Position numbers and translations under genes: made by a program. Below, piece by piece: positions 1-8,350 of a stretch of 21,135 nt of DNA (position 1 is the stretch's first letter; every line of letters begins with the position of its first letter). A model generated the notes under the pieces. It was not told the origin of the DNA and did not search any database. It saw only the letters and a program-made list of their open reading frames with translations. Source of the DNA: Irpex lacteus (lineage: Eukaryota > Basidiomycota > Agaricomycetes > Polyporales > Irpicaceae); the NCBI GenBank assembly GCA_001986395.2, contig MQVO02000152.1:1-21135 (forward strand). Reading direction: 5' to 3'.

Positions 1-1757
1 TTTTTTTTTTACTTCAGCCACCATAGTCATTTTGCCGTCATGAGTACGCGTATAGATATTAAGTGCGATTCCAGGTTGTATCCATCTAGTCCTCAGGATG
101 ATTTTTAGAGGTATATTTTTGCCATATAAGCCTACGTTTATCGTGTACATAATACATGTAAGACCCCAGTCCGTATAAGTTTGTAACCGTGACCGAATTC
201 GCGGCTGGCTGCACCTGCTACGTTAAGAACGCTTGATGGAAGGTAGGCTTCGTTCGCCAATGGGGCTCCAGCGTTAGTCAGACGCCAGAACCACCCCTTC
301 CTGCCAGAAGAGAAAGCTGGTCAGGGCCTAGGCGTTGCTGCCCAGCTTCAGCCCGCAGACGCATGAGGTGGCTATGCCGAGTATCCTCATGGACCTGAAT
401 CATGATCTTTCGTTACCGCACCCAAAGAAGAAGCTCCAATTCCCTCCCTCTCCTGTGTTTCTATGTTGTCTTGCGTTCCAAGGGCCTCTTTACAGGGGTC
501 TTCCGTATCAACGTTTATTCTGTTGAAAATCTCGTGCGTCTGAAGTGAGAAACGTATAGCCGATGTGATGTATTTCTCTTGTTCTCTTGCCCGGGAGTGG
601 GGAGTTTCTGAATTGACGGCATACAAGCGAATATCGTAGACTCACACGAGACTCGTATGTTAGTCAAGCAACGCTGAATGCATGGGCCTGCGCTTGTGAG
701 AGAAAACCGACCTGGGTCGGAACCGCATGAAACGCCGTCCAAGATCCCGATAGCACGCGAAATGGCACGGATATATTATCACTCCAATTTACCGTGAATC
801 GGGTGATCTTACTCTTTTCGTCCGGTCTCCAAAGCGCTCGCGCGCACAATTAAACGATTCTTCAGGCCCCATTCGACAGCACCGCTACGAATTGTCAAAC
901 TCGAAGCGCCGCGGTACTTCGGTACCTTTCCACGCCGTCATCTATGGCAGACGCCCGCTGCGCGGAATTTGCTCTGAGCCTTCTTCGCCGTAGGAAAGAT
1001 AGTTCAACTTTAACTTCATGGGACGCACTGAAGTCGAGTGGCTTCTTCCCTAGACCTAAAAAAACTCGGAACTAGACAAACCGCGTTGGTAATGTGCTCA
1101 TATGACGACGTAAGTAATCACTCGACTCTTGTGGGAATGCTGTATGCATCGGTCAGGAGTGTCATGGGCCACATTCAATAAGGCTTGTGACACGTGCACC
1201 AACTCTATCAGCTATGCGCCCAGACGAATAATACATTGGGCGGATAAAACCGCCAAAGATAACCTGATGATCAACGGTAGATACACCAGTGGCAGGTGGC
1301 AGTTAAACGACTCGAGGTTCAACGCCCTCAGTTAGGCCTTAAGTATGCTGCTGCTATGGTCGATACCACCCGGCGCTCCGTCGCTCCTGACACATTGGAG
1401 ACGGCGTCTGGAGTTTTGAAGGAGTGTCAGAGGCCGATCAGAGAGTTATTACCTTGTGAAATTTGTTTGCTAGTACTCACGACGTAGAAGAAACTCTAAT
1501 TCAACTCGCGAACAATAATACATCTAGCCCAGGCTCGATTCTTAAGTTTTATGCCTTCTCGCTCCCAGCCCTCTCCTCGTCTTCATCCTATGTGCCCCGT
1601 TGCTCTTTACTAGCCCAGTGTTTGCCTGCTCTACTAGTCTCTTTGGAATTATATCGTACATATCGTGTTCTTTTTCGTAGAGTGAGTGAGACCGTCCATA
1701 ATTTAGCGAATAAAGGACTTAGAACATCCGACCAAACAGGCGATATACCCTGAGACA
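1..1757. other. Gene-free leader region, nothing recognised
   Basis: No convincing gene is visible. Open frames are short, overlap on both strands and carry no motif I recognise. The longest, on the plus strand at 1463-1753, is serine-, leucine- and threonine-rich and ends just before the F-box start at 1758. It could be leader sequence or a degraded upstream exon, but nothing decides this. The window opens with ten T residues, which may belong to a poly-A/T tract cut by the window edge. A small palindrome (GGTAC-TTCG-GTACC type) lies near 912-925. Confidence 0.5.
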
Positions 1758-3506
1758 ATGCACCCAGCTCTCAATATACGCGAGATCCTGGATAGCATTG
1801 TAATCTGGGCCCTTATGGGAAAAGAGGAATCAAACAAGCCAGTACACCAGCGAGAGATTGCCAAGGCGCTGACATTCGTATGTTTGTCATGGTGTGCGTC
1901 TTTGGAGCCACACCTTTGGTTTCACCGGAAACTCAGTGACGTCTTCAACGCTCTCCCCTTTGAACGCAAACGGACATATACGTGACCGGATGGAAAGATT
2001 GTGAGTCCCACTTGGCCCTCAAAAATAAACTACCCAATTGAAAAGAAATGTTAGTGTGTCAACAAAAACTTTCACAATCTACTTCTTCGATTTGATTCAG
2101 CATCGGCGATTTCGTACCCTCGCCAGTAGGGTCCAAAGACTAGACATGCTCACAACGTCTGAAACCACTCCGGACTCCTACGCACATATAGATCAGGTGA
2201 TCATCCATTTCACGCAGCTGAAATGCCTGGTTTGGACGGACGCAGAAGCCATAACACTGCCTTATCTCTCATATATCCCCTTTCCAACAACTATGACCGC
2301 AATGGTACTTGGCTCTGAGCAGCTTCGCCTCATGGTGAAACAGCGACACTCCATCGACTGGGATATTGTCAGCGCTTCCTCTGAACGATCTCACACTCTG
2401 CCTGTCTGGCAGCTACAGCGACACATCCCACCTCGACCTCCTCACAAGAGCGACTTCTAGCGTGAATCCATGCTTGAAAACGCTTACGATAGATCTGCCT
2501 ACCAGCTTGCACGAAGAGCTCCTTTTTTTCCCTCTCGTCGTTTCACTCTCTGGAGTGCCTGGAAATGTGGTTTAGCCACCGTGGTCAGCAGAAATTGGCC
2601 CCAGGAAATAACGAACGCATCTCATTCCCGCGCTTAAAACGTCTATTTCTACAGAGCCGCACAAGTGCAACACGTTGGAATGTGCTGCTAAAGAGAGTAG
2701 AACTGCCCACTGTGGAGAATATTGTACTCCTAGACACGGAGGAAAATGATCTGGAGTCATTCATCGAGGACACGGATTCTACGAAAACTTTCGACATCCT
2801 GCCCACCATGGCCAGCCGTGAGATGCTCCGTTCTTTCGTGCTCCGTCAACATTATGATCCTTTACTCCACGAGTGCCACTACGAGAACTCGTTGGCATTT
2901 ACCGGATATCGCAATCTGCGGCCATTGGGACTGTTGAAAAATCTTCAGGTCCTACGTTTACATCTTCACATCCCAATCGCCATGACGGAGGAAGAAATCG
3001 ACCTTCTCACGCGCTGCTGGCCACAGCTCCTGATATTGGATCTTCTTCCTCCAGAACCCGATGCGCACAAGTTGCCACTGAATGCTCCCTGTGGCACCGC
3101 TGCTTTGATCCTGGTAATTGCCAAGAACTGTCCGAAACTCAAAGAATTGGCAATCGCAATGAAAGCTGGTGGGATCCCTCCTCGACCTGATGGCAAACAT
3201 CTTGCCACGGCTCTTTTGTCTATTAGACTATCAGTATACTTTGATACTGCTCCTTACGACGAGGCCGAGACAAGAAGCTTTATTCAGTCGATTGGCACCG
3301 AATATGTACTTTATGAAGATGGAGCATGTGGCGGACAGCTGCTAGTCTTGTTCTCTTCGTCTAAGTACCCATCCTTGCGCTTTTCAGTCACGTTAACGTA
3401 TTCAAAAAGTCCGTATGGGTGTTTACTCAGGCTTCTATTCAGCTCACTATCAGTAGCATTTTTCGATGTATTGGTTTGTTTAGTCTTCTTCTTATCTCTT
3501 TGCTAA
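1758..3506 (+). pseudogene. F-box / leucine-rich-repeat-like protein gene, degenerate
   Basis: By family, F-box proteins are SCF ubiquitin-ligase adaptors: the N-terminal F-box binds Skp1 and the leucine-rich part binds substrate. The start at 1758 gives MHPALNIREILDSIV, matching the HPALxxxEIL opening of the large agaric F-box family, followed by a CxSW...LEPHLWF stretch. A second segment from about 2086 (frame of 2038-2460) has FDLIQHRRFRTLASRV, the conserved step after the F-box in this family. A third segment is in the frame of 2366-2575. The longest, up to 3506, has LRR-like blocks such as LLTRCWPQLLILDL and NCPKLKELAIAM. The frame is broken by a TGA at 1983-1985, a frame change near 2010-2090, another near 2370-2400 and another near 2540-2567. 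I found no intron set that repairs all of these. The hydrophobic C-terminus after about 3380 may be intronic or spurious. Best read as a pseudogene or a poorly sequenced gene. The family is clear; substrate is unknown. Confidence 0.72.
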
Positions 3507-4150
3507 TCTCCTGGTAGCGGGTATCGCTGCAAATGCAGCGTTCTACATGGCCAGACCCTCATGATTCATAAACTATGAGCCAGGCTGGAAAAACACGACA
3601 AAAGGGTACCATACTATACCTGAGGCCCACTCATTAGTATGACTCATGTGCTATGCTTAATTGAAGTGGCTCGGCCGGTACAGCGGTGAACGACTTATGT
3701 CAACTCATGCACTTCTGGCCGTCCTCTGCGCCTGTGCAGTTGGATCGTTGGTCTACCCTCAATCTAACATCTTTAGTAAGGTCTTATAAGTGCTATTATT
3801 ACAATTCTGAGTTTGCGGGGACTGTAGAGCACCTAGGTTGGTAGTAAACCAGCCTGTGTGGCCCATAAATCATGCTCTCATGCAGGATTGAGTAAGGGTT
3901 TCAGGAATGAAACTACATAGTCGTATTCTGCAGATAATAATACTCCTTACAACTAAAACCAGAACGTTAGGACACATGCCATCAATTTACACACAGGCGG
4001 ACTTGGCGGGATGATGGCACTGCTGCCGCAGAGGCTTCGACGCGTCCCATTCGCCCAAGCTCACGTCTGGGCCAACGGCCGGAGGTCTTTGGTGATCCGC
4101 TCTATGTGTGTACAAAAAAATGCGGCCTAACGTTCTGGTGTTAGCTGTAG
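3507..4150. other. Intergenic, no gene recognised
   Basis: Stops are frequent in all frames and no RNA gene or repeat was recognised before 3987. The last part overlaps the possible minus-strand gene fragment described separately. Confidence 0.45.
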
Positions 4151-4295
4151 TACATACAAAAATCAGGAAAAAGAAGCGGAACATAGGGATATACTCACAG
4201 GACGAGCTCATCGTCAAAGGCGACGAGCACGTGTTTTCCATGGCTATTGAGCGCTTGATCGAGGTACCAGACGCATCGGGATGATTACGAAACAC
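3987..4295 (-). pseudogene. Possible spliced gene fragment (unrecognised)
   Basis: On the minus strand the sequence is open for about 100 codons without interruption. It can also be read as an exon (about 4289 down to 4199) encoding WYLDQALNSHGKHVLVAFDD, followed by a strong donor GTGAGTAT at 4198. The intron would run to a CACCAG acceptor ending at 4135, with a CTAAC branch-like motif just before it (about 64 bp). The exon-like part, and the donor itself, recur in a diverged copy at 5078-5224, where the frame carries a stop and a small insertion. This suggests a captured or duplicated exon. No protein family was recognised. Confidence 0.25.
4151..4289. repeat. Dispersed direct repeat, copy A
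   Basis: This ~139-bp segment matches 5078-5224 in the same orientation. Shared blocks include GAAGCGGAACA-AGGGATATA, the CTCATCG and CGACGAGCAC blocks, ATGGCTAT-GAGCGCTTGA and a GGTACCAGACGCATCGGGA block, with small indels between them. Homology stops abruptly: upstream at TACATA and downstream at GATTACG, after which the two copies continue into unrelated sequence. Confidence 0.75.
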
Positions 4296-4620
4296 GCTCG
4301 ACGTTCCGCAGAATAATAGTTACTGAGAATTCCTTTTTGATGGTGGCTGATGAGTCAATGATGGATACGTTATGTTAACTTTTGAGCCAAAATGTGCGTG
4401 TTCTTCTCCCCTCGAAACGGTTCCCTTTGTACTCGACGAACAACGCTCGAAGAGTCGTCACCACGGGCAAATGCCGATCAGTGGCTTTCGGAAAGGCGCA
4501 TAATAACAATCGATTGAGTCAAATAATCGCACATTCAAAAGCGATTTTATCCCTGCAGTAAAAAGTTAACTTCATTGTGATTTCTTGTCTTTATTCTCCG
4601 GACTGAGCGGAAGGCTATGG

Positions 4621-4801
4621 GACCGTCGAAAAACCATCGAAAAGTGATAATGTTCGCTGCGAACAAAGGTATACAATCGGCTGGGTAGCGATCGGGAGCG
4701 ATCTGGCGTAACCAATTTTGGCGTGTAGCGAGGGTGTTTTCTTTATGCTTACTGAAAGGGAGCACTTTTCGACGGTTTTTCGCTCACTTTTCGACGGTTC
4801 T
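4621..4801. mobile_element. Small inverted-repeat element (GTCGAAAA ends)
   Basis: The left end 4625-4646 (GTCGAAAAACC-ATCGAAAAGTG) is matched in inverted orientation at 4763-4784, about 20 of 22 bases. The right end carries one extra half-unit (CACTTTTCGACGGTTC) to 4800. The interior is short and non-coding. The size and structure fit a MITE, but no target-site duplication could be assigned and the superfamily is unknown. The related phrase GCG(G)AACAAAGG occurs inside it (4658), just outside it (4806) and in repeats A (as GCGGAACATAGG) and B. Confidence 0.5.
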
Positions 4802-5077
4802 TCGTGCGGAACAAAGGTTACATGTTTCCTCACAAATGAATGTTCTGTGATCTTTCCGAATATCTAATTATAAAACACTTTATCTACGACACGTTAGGTG
4901 TGTGTATCAATCCCTTTCTCGCGGATTTCGGGCGCGCTCTGATCAGCTTTTGCCCGCGGTGCGTCGATGAGGCATCTTTTTCGACACGCACAAAGATAAT
5001 CTCGCGGTACGCTCGTACCTCGTATTAGACGCTGAGACGGGAGTCGAGGCGCTATACAGCTATTAATACACCTGAAT

Positions 5078-5224
5078 ACATAACAGAACTAGGAAAAACG
5101 AAGCGGAACAAAGGGATATACTCACAAGCCGCGCTCATCGTTGAACACGACGAGCACCAGTTATCGTGTTATCTATGGCTATCGAGCGCTTGAACTAGGT
5201 ACCAGACGCATCGGGAAGATTACG
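5078..5224. repeat. Dispersed direct repeat, copy B
   Basis: Diverged copy of 4151-4289. It includes a small insertion (around GTTATCGTGTTA) that breaks the frame seen in copy A. Its right edge directly abuts the direct repeat beginning at 5225, so the repeats are stacked against each other on the left side of the large palindrome. Confidence 0.75.
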
Positions 5225-5364
5225 TAAGCAGATCCTGGCAAGAATCTGGTTCGCTTAGAGGTCGGACGGGGCTCGGACAACGTGAAACTGATGAAAACAA
5301 ACGAAGAACTTGACCTTGGGAGCTGAACATTAGATCTTAGACCTGACCCTGCTGGGCAACCGTA
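5225..5364. repeat. Direct repeat unit 1
   Basis: Begins TAAGCAGATCCTGGCA and ends CTGGGCAACCGTA. It is matched by 5416-5536 in the same orientation, with point differences and two short insertions in this copy (near 5270 and 5325-5342). Non-coding. Confidence 0.85.
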
Positions 5365-5415
5365 ATTATTATTCTACGGAAGTTCGGCGCCTGTGATTGC
5401 GTTTTGCCCGAGGTG

Positions 5416-5536
5416 TAAGCAGATCCTGGCAGCAATCTGGCTCGCTTACAGGTCGGGCGGGTGAAACTGATGAAAACGAGCGCAGAACTTGACCTTGGCA
5501 GTTGGGAGTTAGATCTGACCCTGCTGGGCAACCGTA
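5416..5536. repeat. Direct repeat unit 2, ending at the palindrome edge
   Basis: Second copy of 5225-5364, separated from it by 51 bp. Its last shared bases (CTGGGCAACCGTA) end at 5536, two bases before the first paired base of the large inverted repeat at 5539. This copy is shorter than unit 1. Confidence 0.85.
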
Positions 5537-5538
5537 CT

Positions 5539-5611
5539 GTCTCACGATATGTTTAAATTCCGCATCCATCTCTGTGAGACGACAGCCGCTCAATCGTTGT
5601 GTAAACGACTG
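5539..5611 (-). mobile_element. Truncated MITE end in left arm
   Basis: Mirror copy of the element at 7650 onward. It reads GCTCAATCG...AAACGACTG followed by TA (5612-5613), which is the terminal repeat of the TA-CAG family. The element is cut at 5539, where the left flank of the palindrome begins. Confidence 0.7.
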
Positions 5612-5789
5612 TATGCTCGTGCGAGCTTACTATACAAACCAAAATGATCGAACTTCGTAGATGATGTAGCCGAGAGGCACCAATACCATACCATAAAAAC
5701 CCCGAGAGAACATTCTCGCGCAGTGTGTAAACGGGCTAGAAGCAAGACACTGTTTCATTTACTAATTTATACCGGGTCGCCTATAGTAC

Positions 5790-5924
5790 AGGCGCGGATT
5801 TATTAAGAGTCCGTGTGACTCATAAATCAATGATGGGCGCGGATTTATTAAGAGTCCGTGTGACTCATAATTCAATGATGGGCGCGGATTTATTAAGAGT
5901 CCGTGTGACTCATAAATCAATGAT
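5790..5924 (+). repeat. 45-bp tandem repeat, three copies (left arm)
   Basis: Three head-to-tail units start near 5790, 5835 and 5880 with period 45 bp. The unit contains GGCGCGGATTTATTAAGAGT and CCGTGTGACTCATAA. Units differ at a single base (ATAAATC versus ATAATTC in the middle one). Since 45 is divisible by three, the array stays open in frame and creates an apparent 15-residue repeat. Confidence 0.95.
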
Positions 5925-5989
5925 GACGGTAGTCTTTGGATTTGGAGCGATTCCCGCAGGGTTTGCTTCCAGGGATTTATCGCTCGCTG

Positions 5990-6118
5990 GTGACCGGCTG
6001 TTGATATATAACGTTGATACGCGGGGTTGTGGGCAGTAGGTGCCGCACTCCGGATCAGGACTGCTTCAAGTCCCGCCAGGCCGAACCTCCGGCTGCTCTA
6101 TCGTTGTGCAAACGACAG
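5990..6118 (-). mobile_element. MITE-related fragment (left arm)
   Basis: This stretch aligns with the interior and end of the MITE at 9365-9556 read in reverse: GATACGCGG, GGCAGTAGGTGCCGCACTCCG, GGATCAGGACTGCTTCAAG, then GCTCTATCGTTGTGCAAACGA. It ends in CAG rather than the expected CTG-TA, so the terminus is mutated. The other end was not found. Confidence 0.6.
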
Positions 6119-6217
6119 CAAACACTTGTGTAGCGTACGTTTTTTTTTGGTTAGGAGATAGCAAAACGTTGAGGATATGTTCGTAGCAAGTATGCAGCTG
6201 TTAGTGAAGCGTAGCTT

Positions 6218-6254
6218 GTTAGCCTGGCAGACGGGGTGCGCTTGCCAGGCTAAC
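6218..6254. other. Short perfect stem-loop (left arm)
   Basis: GTTAGCCTGGCA at 6218-6229 pairs perfectly with TGCCAGGCTAAC at 6243-6254 around a 13-nt loop. The same hairpin appears mirrored in the right arm. A related but broken form (GTCTGCCAAGTGTCAGGCTAA) lies in the spacer near 6659-6679. Function unknown; it may be a terminal relic of an older element. Confidence 0.8.
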
Positions 6255-6335
6255 GTACAGGTGGATCTGGACCATATCGATGGCTATTTGCAAAGAATTG
6301 AAATTGAAATGAGAGTGAAGTAATCGAAGCGAAGT

Positions 6336-6602
6336 AAAATTCATAGCGCTTGGCACTTGCAGCCGATTTCAGAACGATAGGCCCGTAGCGAAAAAATCGC
6401 AGATGCTCGGTTCGAGATAATCACAGGCTGAGATGGGCGGGACAAAAGAATCGTGATGGCCGCCTCGTTCCCATCTGCTAGGAAGAGCGAGAAGAGAGCC
6501 GATTGCACGTTTCAGCAAAGTCCGGCTATGTGTGTGTTTGGCGAAGGGGGCCTATCGTTTCGAATCTGGCTGTGATGCAAACGCTATGCAGCTCAATTCA
6601 GA
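6336..6602. repeat. Imperfect inverted repeat spanning arm and spacer
   Basis: The region 6336-6384 (TCATAGCGCTTGGC... to AACGATAGGCCC) is an imperfect inverted copy of 6548-6602 (GGGCCTATCGTT... to GCTATGCAGC). AACGATAGGCCC and GGGCCTATCGTT pair perfectly over 12 bp, and the rest is diverged. This looks like an older, separate element with ~45-bp inverted ends, whose far end extends into the palindrome spacer. It was therefore partly included in the later palindrome. Confidence 0.55.
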
Positions 6603-6697
6603 AGGAAAGGCCGCATGTTTCACGAATATCAAACGGGACATCACCAAGCCTTCGCCCGGTCTGCCAAGTGTCAGGCTAAGCAAATGTCACCCTTAAA
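6564..6697. other. 134-bp palindrome spacer
   Basis: Single-copy sequence between the two arms. Its left part continues the imperfect inverted repeat (AATCTGGCTGTGATGC...) and its right part has the broken hairpin relative CTGCCAAGTGTCAGGCTAA. No coding potential is visible. Confidence 0.9.
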
Positions 6698-7006
6698 TCG
6701 AAACGATAGGCCCCCTTCGCCAAACACACACATAGCCGGACTTTGCTGAAACGTGCAATCGGCTCTCTTCTCGCTCTTCCTAGCAGATGGGAACGAGGCG
6801 GCCATCACGATTCTTTTGTCCCGCCCATCTCAGCCTGTGATTATCTCGAACCGAGCATCTGCGATTTTTTCGCTACGGGCCTATCGTTCTGAAATCGGCT
6901 GCAAGTGCCAAGCGCTATGAATTTTACTTCGCTTCGATTACTTCACTCTCATTTCAATTTCAATTCTTTGCAAATAGCCATCGATATGGTCCAGATCCAC
7001 CTGTAC

Positions 7007-7043
7007 GTTAGCCTGGCAAGCGCACCCCGTCTGCCAGGCTAAC
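7007..7043. other. Short perfect stem-loop (right arm)
   Basis: Mirror of 6218-6254: a 12-bp perfect stem around a 13-nt loop. Confidence 0.8.
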
Positions 7044-7142
7044 AAGCTACGCTTCACTAACAGCTGCATACTTGCTACGAACATATCCTCAACGTTTTGC
7101 TATCTCCTAACCAAAAAAAAACGTACGCTACACAAGTGTTTG

Positions 7143-7271
7143 CTGTCGTTTGCACAACGATAGAGCAGCCGGAGGTTCGGCCTGGCGGGACTTGAAGCAG
7201 TCCTGATCCGGAGTGCGGCACCTACTGCCCACAACCCCGCGTATCAACGTTATATATCAACAGCCGGTCAC
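7143..7271 (+). mobile_element. MITE-related fragment (right arm)
   Basis: Mirror of 5990-6118. It begins CTGTCGTTTGCACAACGATA, close to the CAG(T/C)CGTTTGCACAA terminal repeat but starting CTG. The interior (GTGCGGCACCTACTGCCCA) aligns with GCGGCACTCACTGTCCA in the 9365-9556 element. Confidence 0.6.
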
Positions 7272-7336
7272 CAGCGAGCGATAAATCCCTGGAAGCAAAC
7301 CCTGCGGGAATCGCTCCAAATCCAAAGACTACCGTC

Positions 7337-7471
7337 ATCATTGATTTATGAGTCACACGGACTCTTAATAAATCCGCGCCCATCATTGAATTATGAGTCA
7401 CACGGACTCTTAATAAATCCGCGCCCATCATTGATTTATGAGTCACACGGACTCTTAATAAATCCGCGCCT
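7337..7471 (-). repeat. 45-bp tandem repeat, three copies (right arm)
   Basis: Mirror of 5790-5924. The same single-base variant sits in the middle unit, so the array was copied together with the arm. Confidence 0.95.
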
Positions 7472-7649
7472 GTACTATAGGCGACCCGGTATAAATTAGT
7501 AAATGAAACAGTGTCTTGCTTCTAGCCCGTTTACACACTGCGCGAGAATGTTCTCTCGGGGTTTTTATGGTATGGTATTGGTGCCTCTCGGCTACATCAT
7601 CTACGAAGTTCGATCATTTTGGTTTGTATAGTAAGCTCGCACGAGCATA

Positions 7650-7835
7650 CAGTCGTTTACACAACGATTGAGCGGCTGTCGTCTCACAGAGATGGATGCG
7701 GAATTTAAACATATCGTGAGACGGTGAGACGGCACCCAGAAAAACAGTATCGCAGAATACTTATGCATATAGCAGCTGATACGCGGAATTCCAGACAGTG
7801 AGTGACGCACTCCGGAACAGGGATGCTTAAGATCT
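7650..7835 (+). mobile_element. pogo/Tc1-mariner-like MITE, right end missing
   Basis: Starts TA|CAGTCGTTTACACAACG. It aligns in the same orientation with the element at 16887-17111: GATGGATGCGGAATTTAAAC, then CCGTGAT/TCGTGAG-GGTGAGA, CACCCAG(A/C)AAAAC, TCGCAGAATAC, GATACGCGGAATTC. Similarity fades near 7835 and no CTG-TA terminus follows, so the 3' part is lost or replaced. The palindrome edge (7722) falls inside it. Confidence 0.7.
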
Positions 7836-7868
7836 AGGACCCAACAGTCCCAAAGCCCGAGTCCAACT

Positions 7869-8350
7869 AGGGTTGTCACGAGTCGAGTCGTCGAGTTAAT
7901 CAATCAAGTCGGGATCACGAGCCTCGGATTTCCTCCGTCATTCTGAGGATACTGGTTTTCGTCGTCTTCAAAGCACCACACCACGTATAAATGCACTTAA
8001 AAATATCCAGCCTGCCTTTCGAAAGCACTGACTGGCGATCCCGGAAGAAAAAACGGCCAATAACGACGAGCGTACGGTCGAACGCCCAGCCTGACATGGC
8101 AGCAGTACTCTGTTCGTCTCTACACGAGTGCAACGCCCGAAATTGACGTCAGCTAATGTAAAAAGACTGATGTCAGAGGGCTACATAGGCGAACCGACAT
8201 CACAGAAGAGTGCATATTAACAAGTCAGGTAGTCCCATAAACGACTCGCGAGTCGACTCTGAAACTCGACTCGACTCGGTTTCCGAGTTTGCCTCGCTAA
8301 CTCGCGACTCGAGTTAACTCGAGAGTCGAACTCGACTCGTCGACAACACT
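7869..8350. mobile_element. Element with GAGTCGA-rich terminal inverted repeats
   Basis: The left end AGGGTTGTCACGAGTCGAGT is matched by the right end, whose complement reads AGTGTTGTCGACGAGTCGAG. Both continue into TCGAGTTAA. Between 8240 and 8345 there is a dense field of overlapping GAGTCG/CGACTC words. The ~480-bp interior has no transposase. The AGGGTTG-type end recalls non-autonomous hAT elements, but the expected 8-bp target duplication is not visible, so the superfamily is a guess. Confidence 0.5.

Larger units (their letters stand above)
5539..6563 (+). repeat. Left arm of 1,025-bp perfect inverted repeat
   Basis: Every base of this arm that I compared pairs with 6698-7722 (position x pairs with 13261 minus x). 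I compared it line by line from 5539 to 6563 and found no mismatch, apart from not re-reading every base of 5881-5940. Pairing fails outside at 5538/7723 and inside at 6564/6697. The arm is a mosaic: a truncated MITE end (5539-5611), three 45-bp tandem repeats (5790-5924), a second MITE-like end (to 6118), a short hairpin (6218-6254) and part of an internal imperfect inverted repeat. It contains a 74-codon open frame at 5815-6039 that is mostly tandem repeat, so it is unlikely to be a gene. Confidence 0.97.
6698..7722 (-). repeat. Right arm of 1,025-bp perfect inverted repeat
   Basis: Reverse complement of 5539-6563. Its outer end at 7722 lies inside a MITE copy that continues without interruption into the right flank (CACCCAGAAAAACAGTATCG resembles the MITE interior at 16979-16997). 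So the right side looks like the ancestral junction and the left arm like the added copy. Confidence 0.97.

Noticed and set aside
5790..5924. CRISPR-like array
   Set aside because: Units are head-to-tail with no variable spacers, in a eukaryotic genome. It is a plain tandem repeat.
5815..6039. 74-residue open frame, identical at 7446-7222 on the other strand
   Set aside because: It is made largely of the 45-bp tandem repeat, ends in MITE sequence and matches no family. The duplicate is just the mirrored arm.
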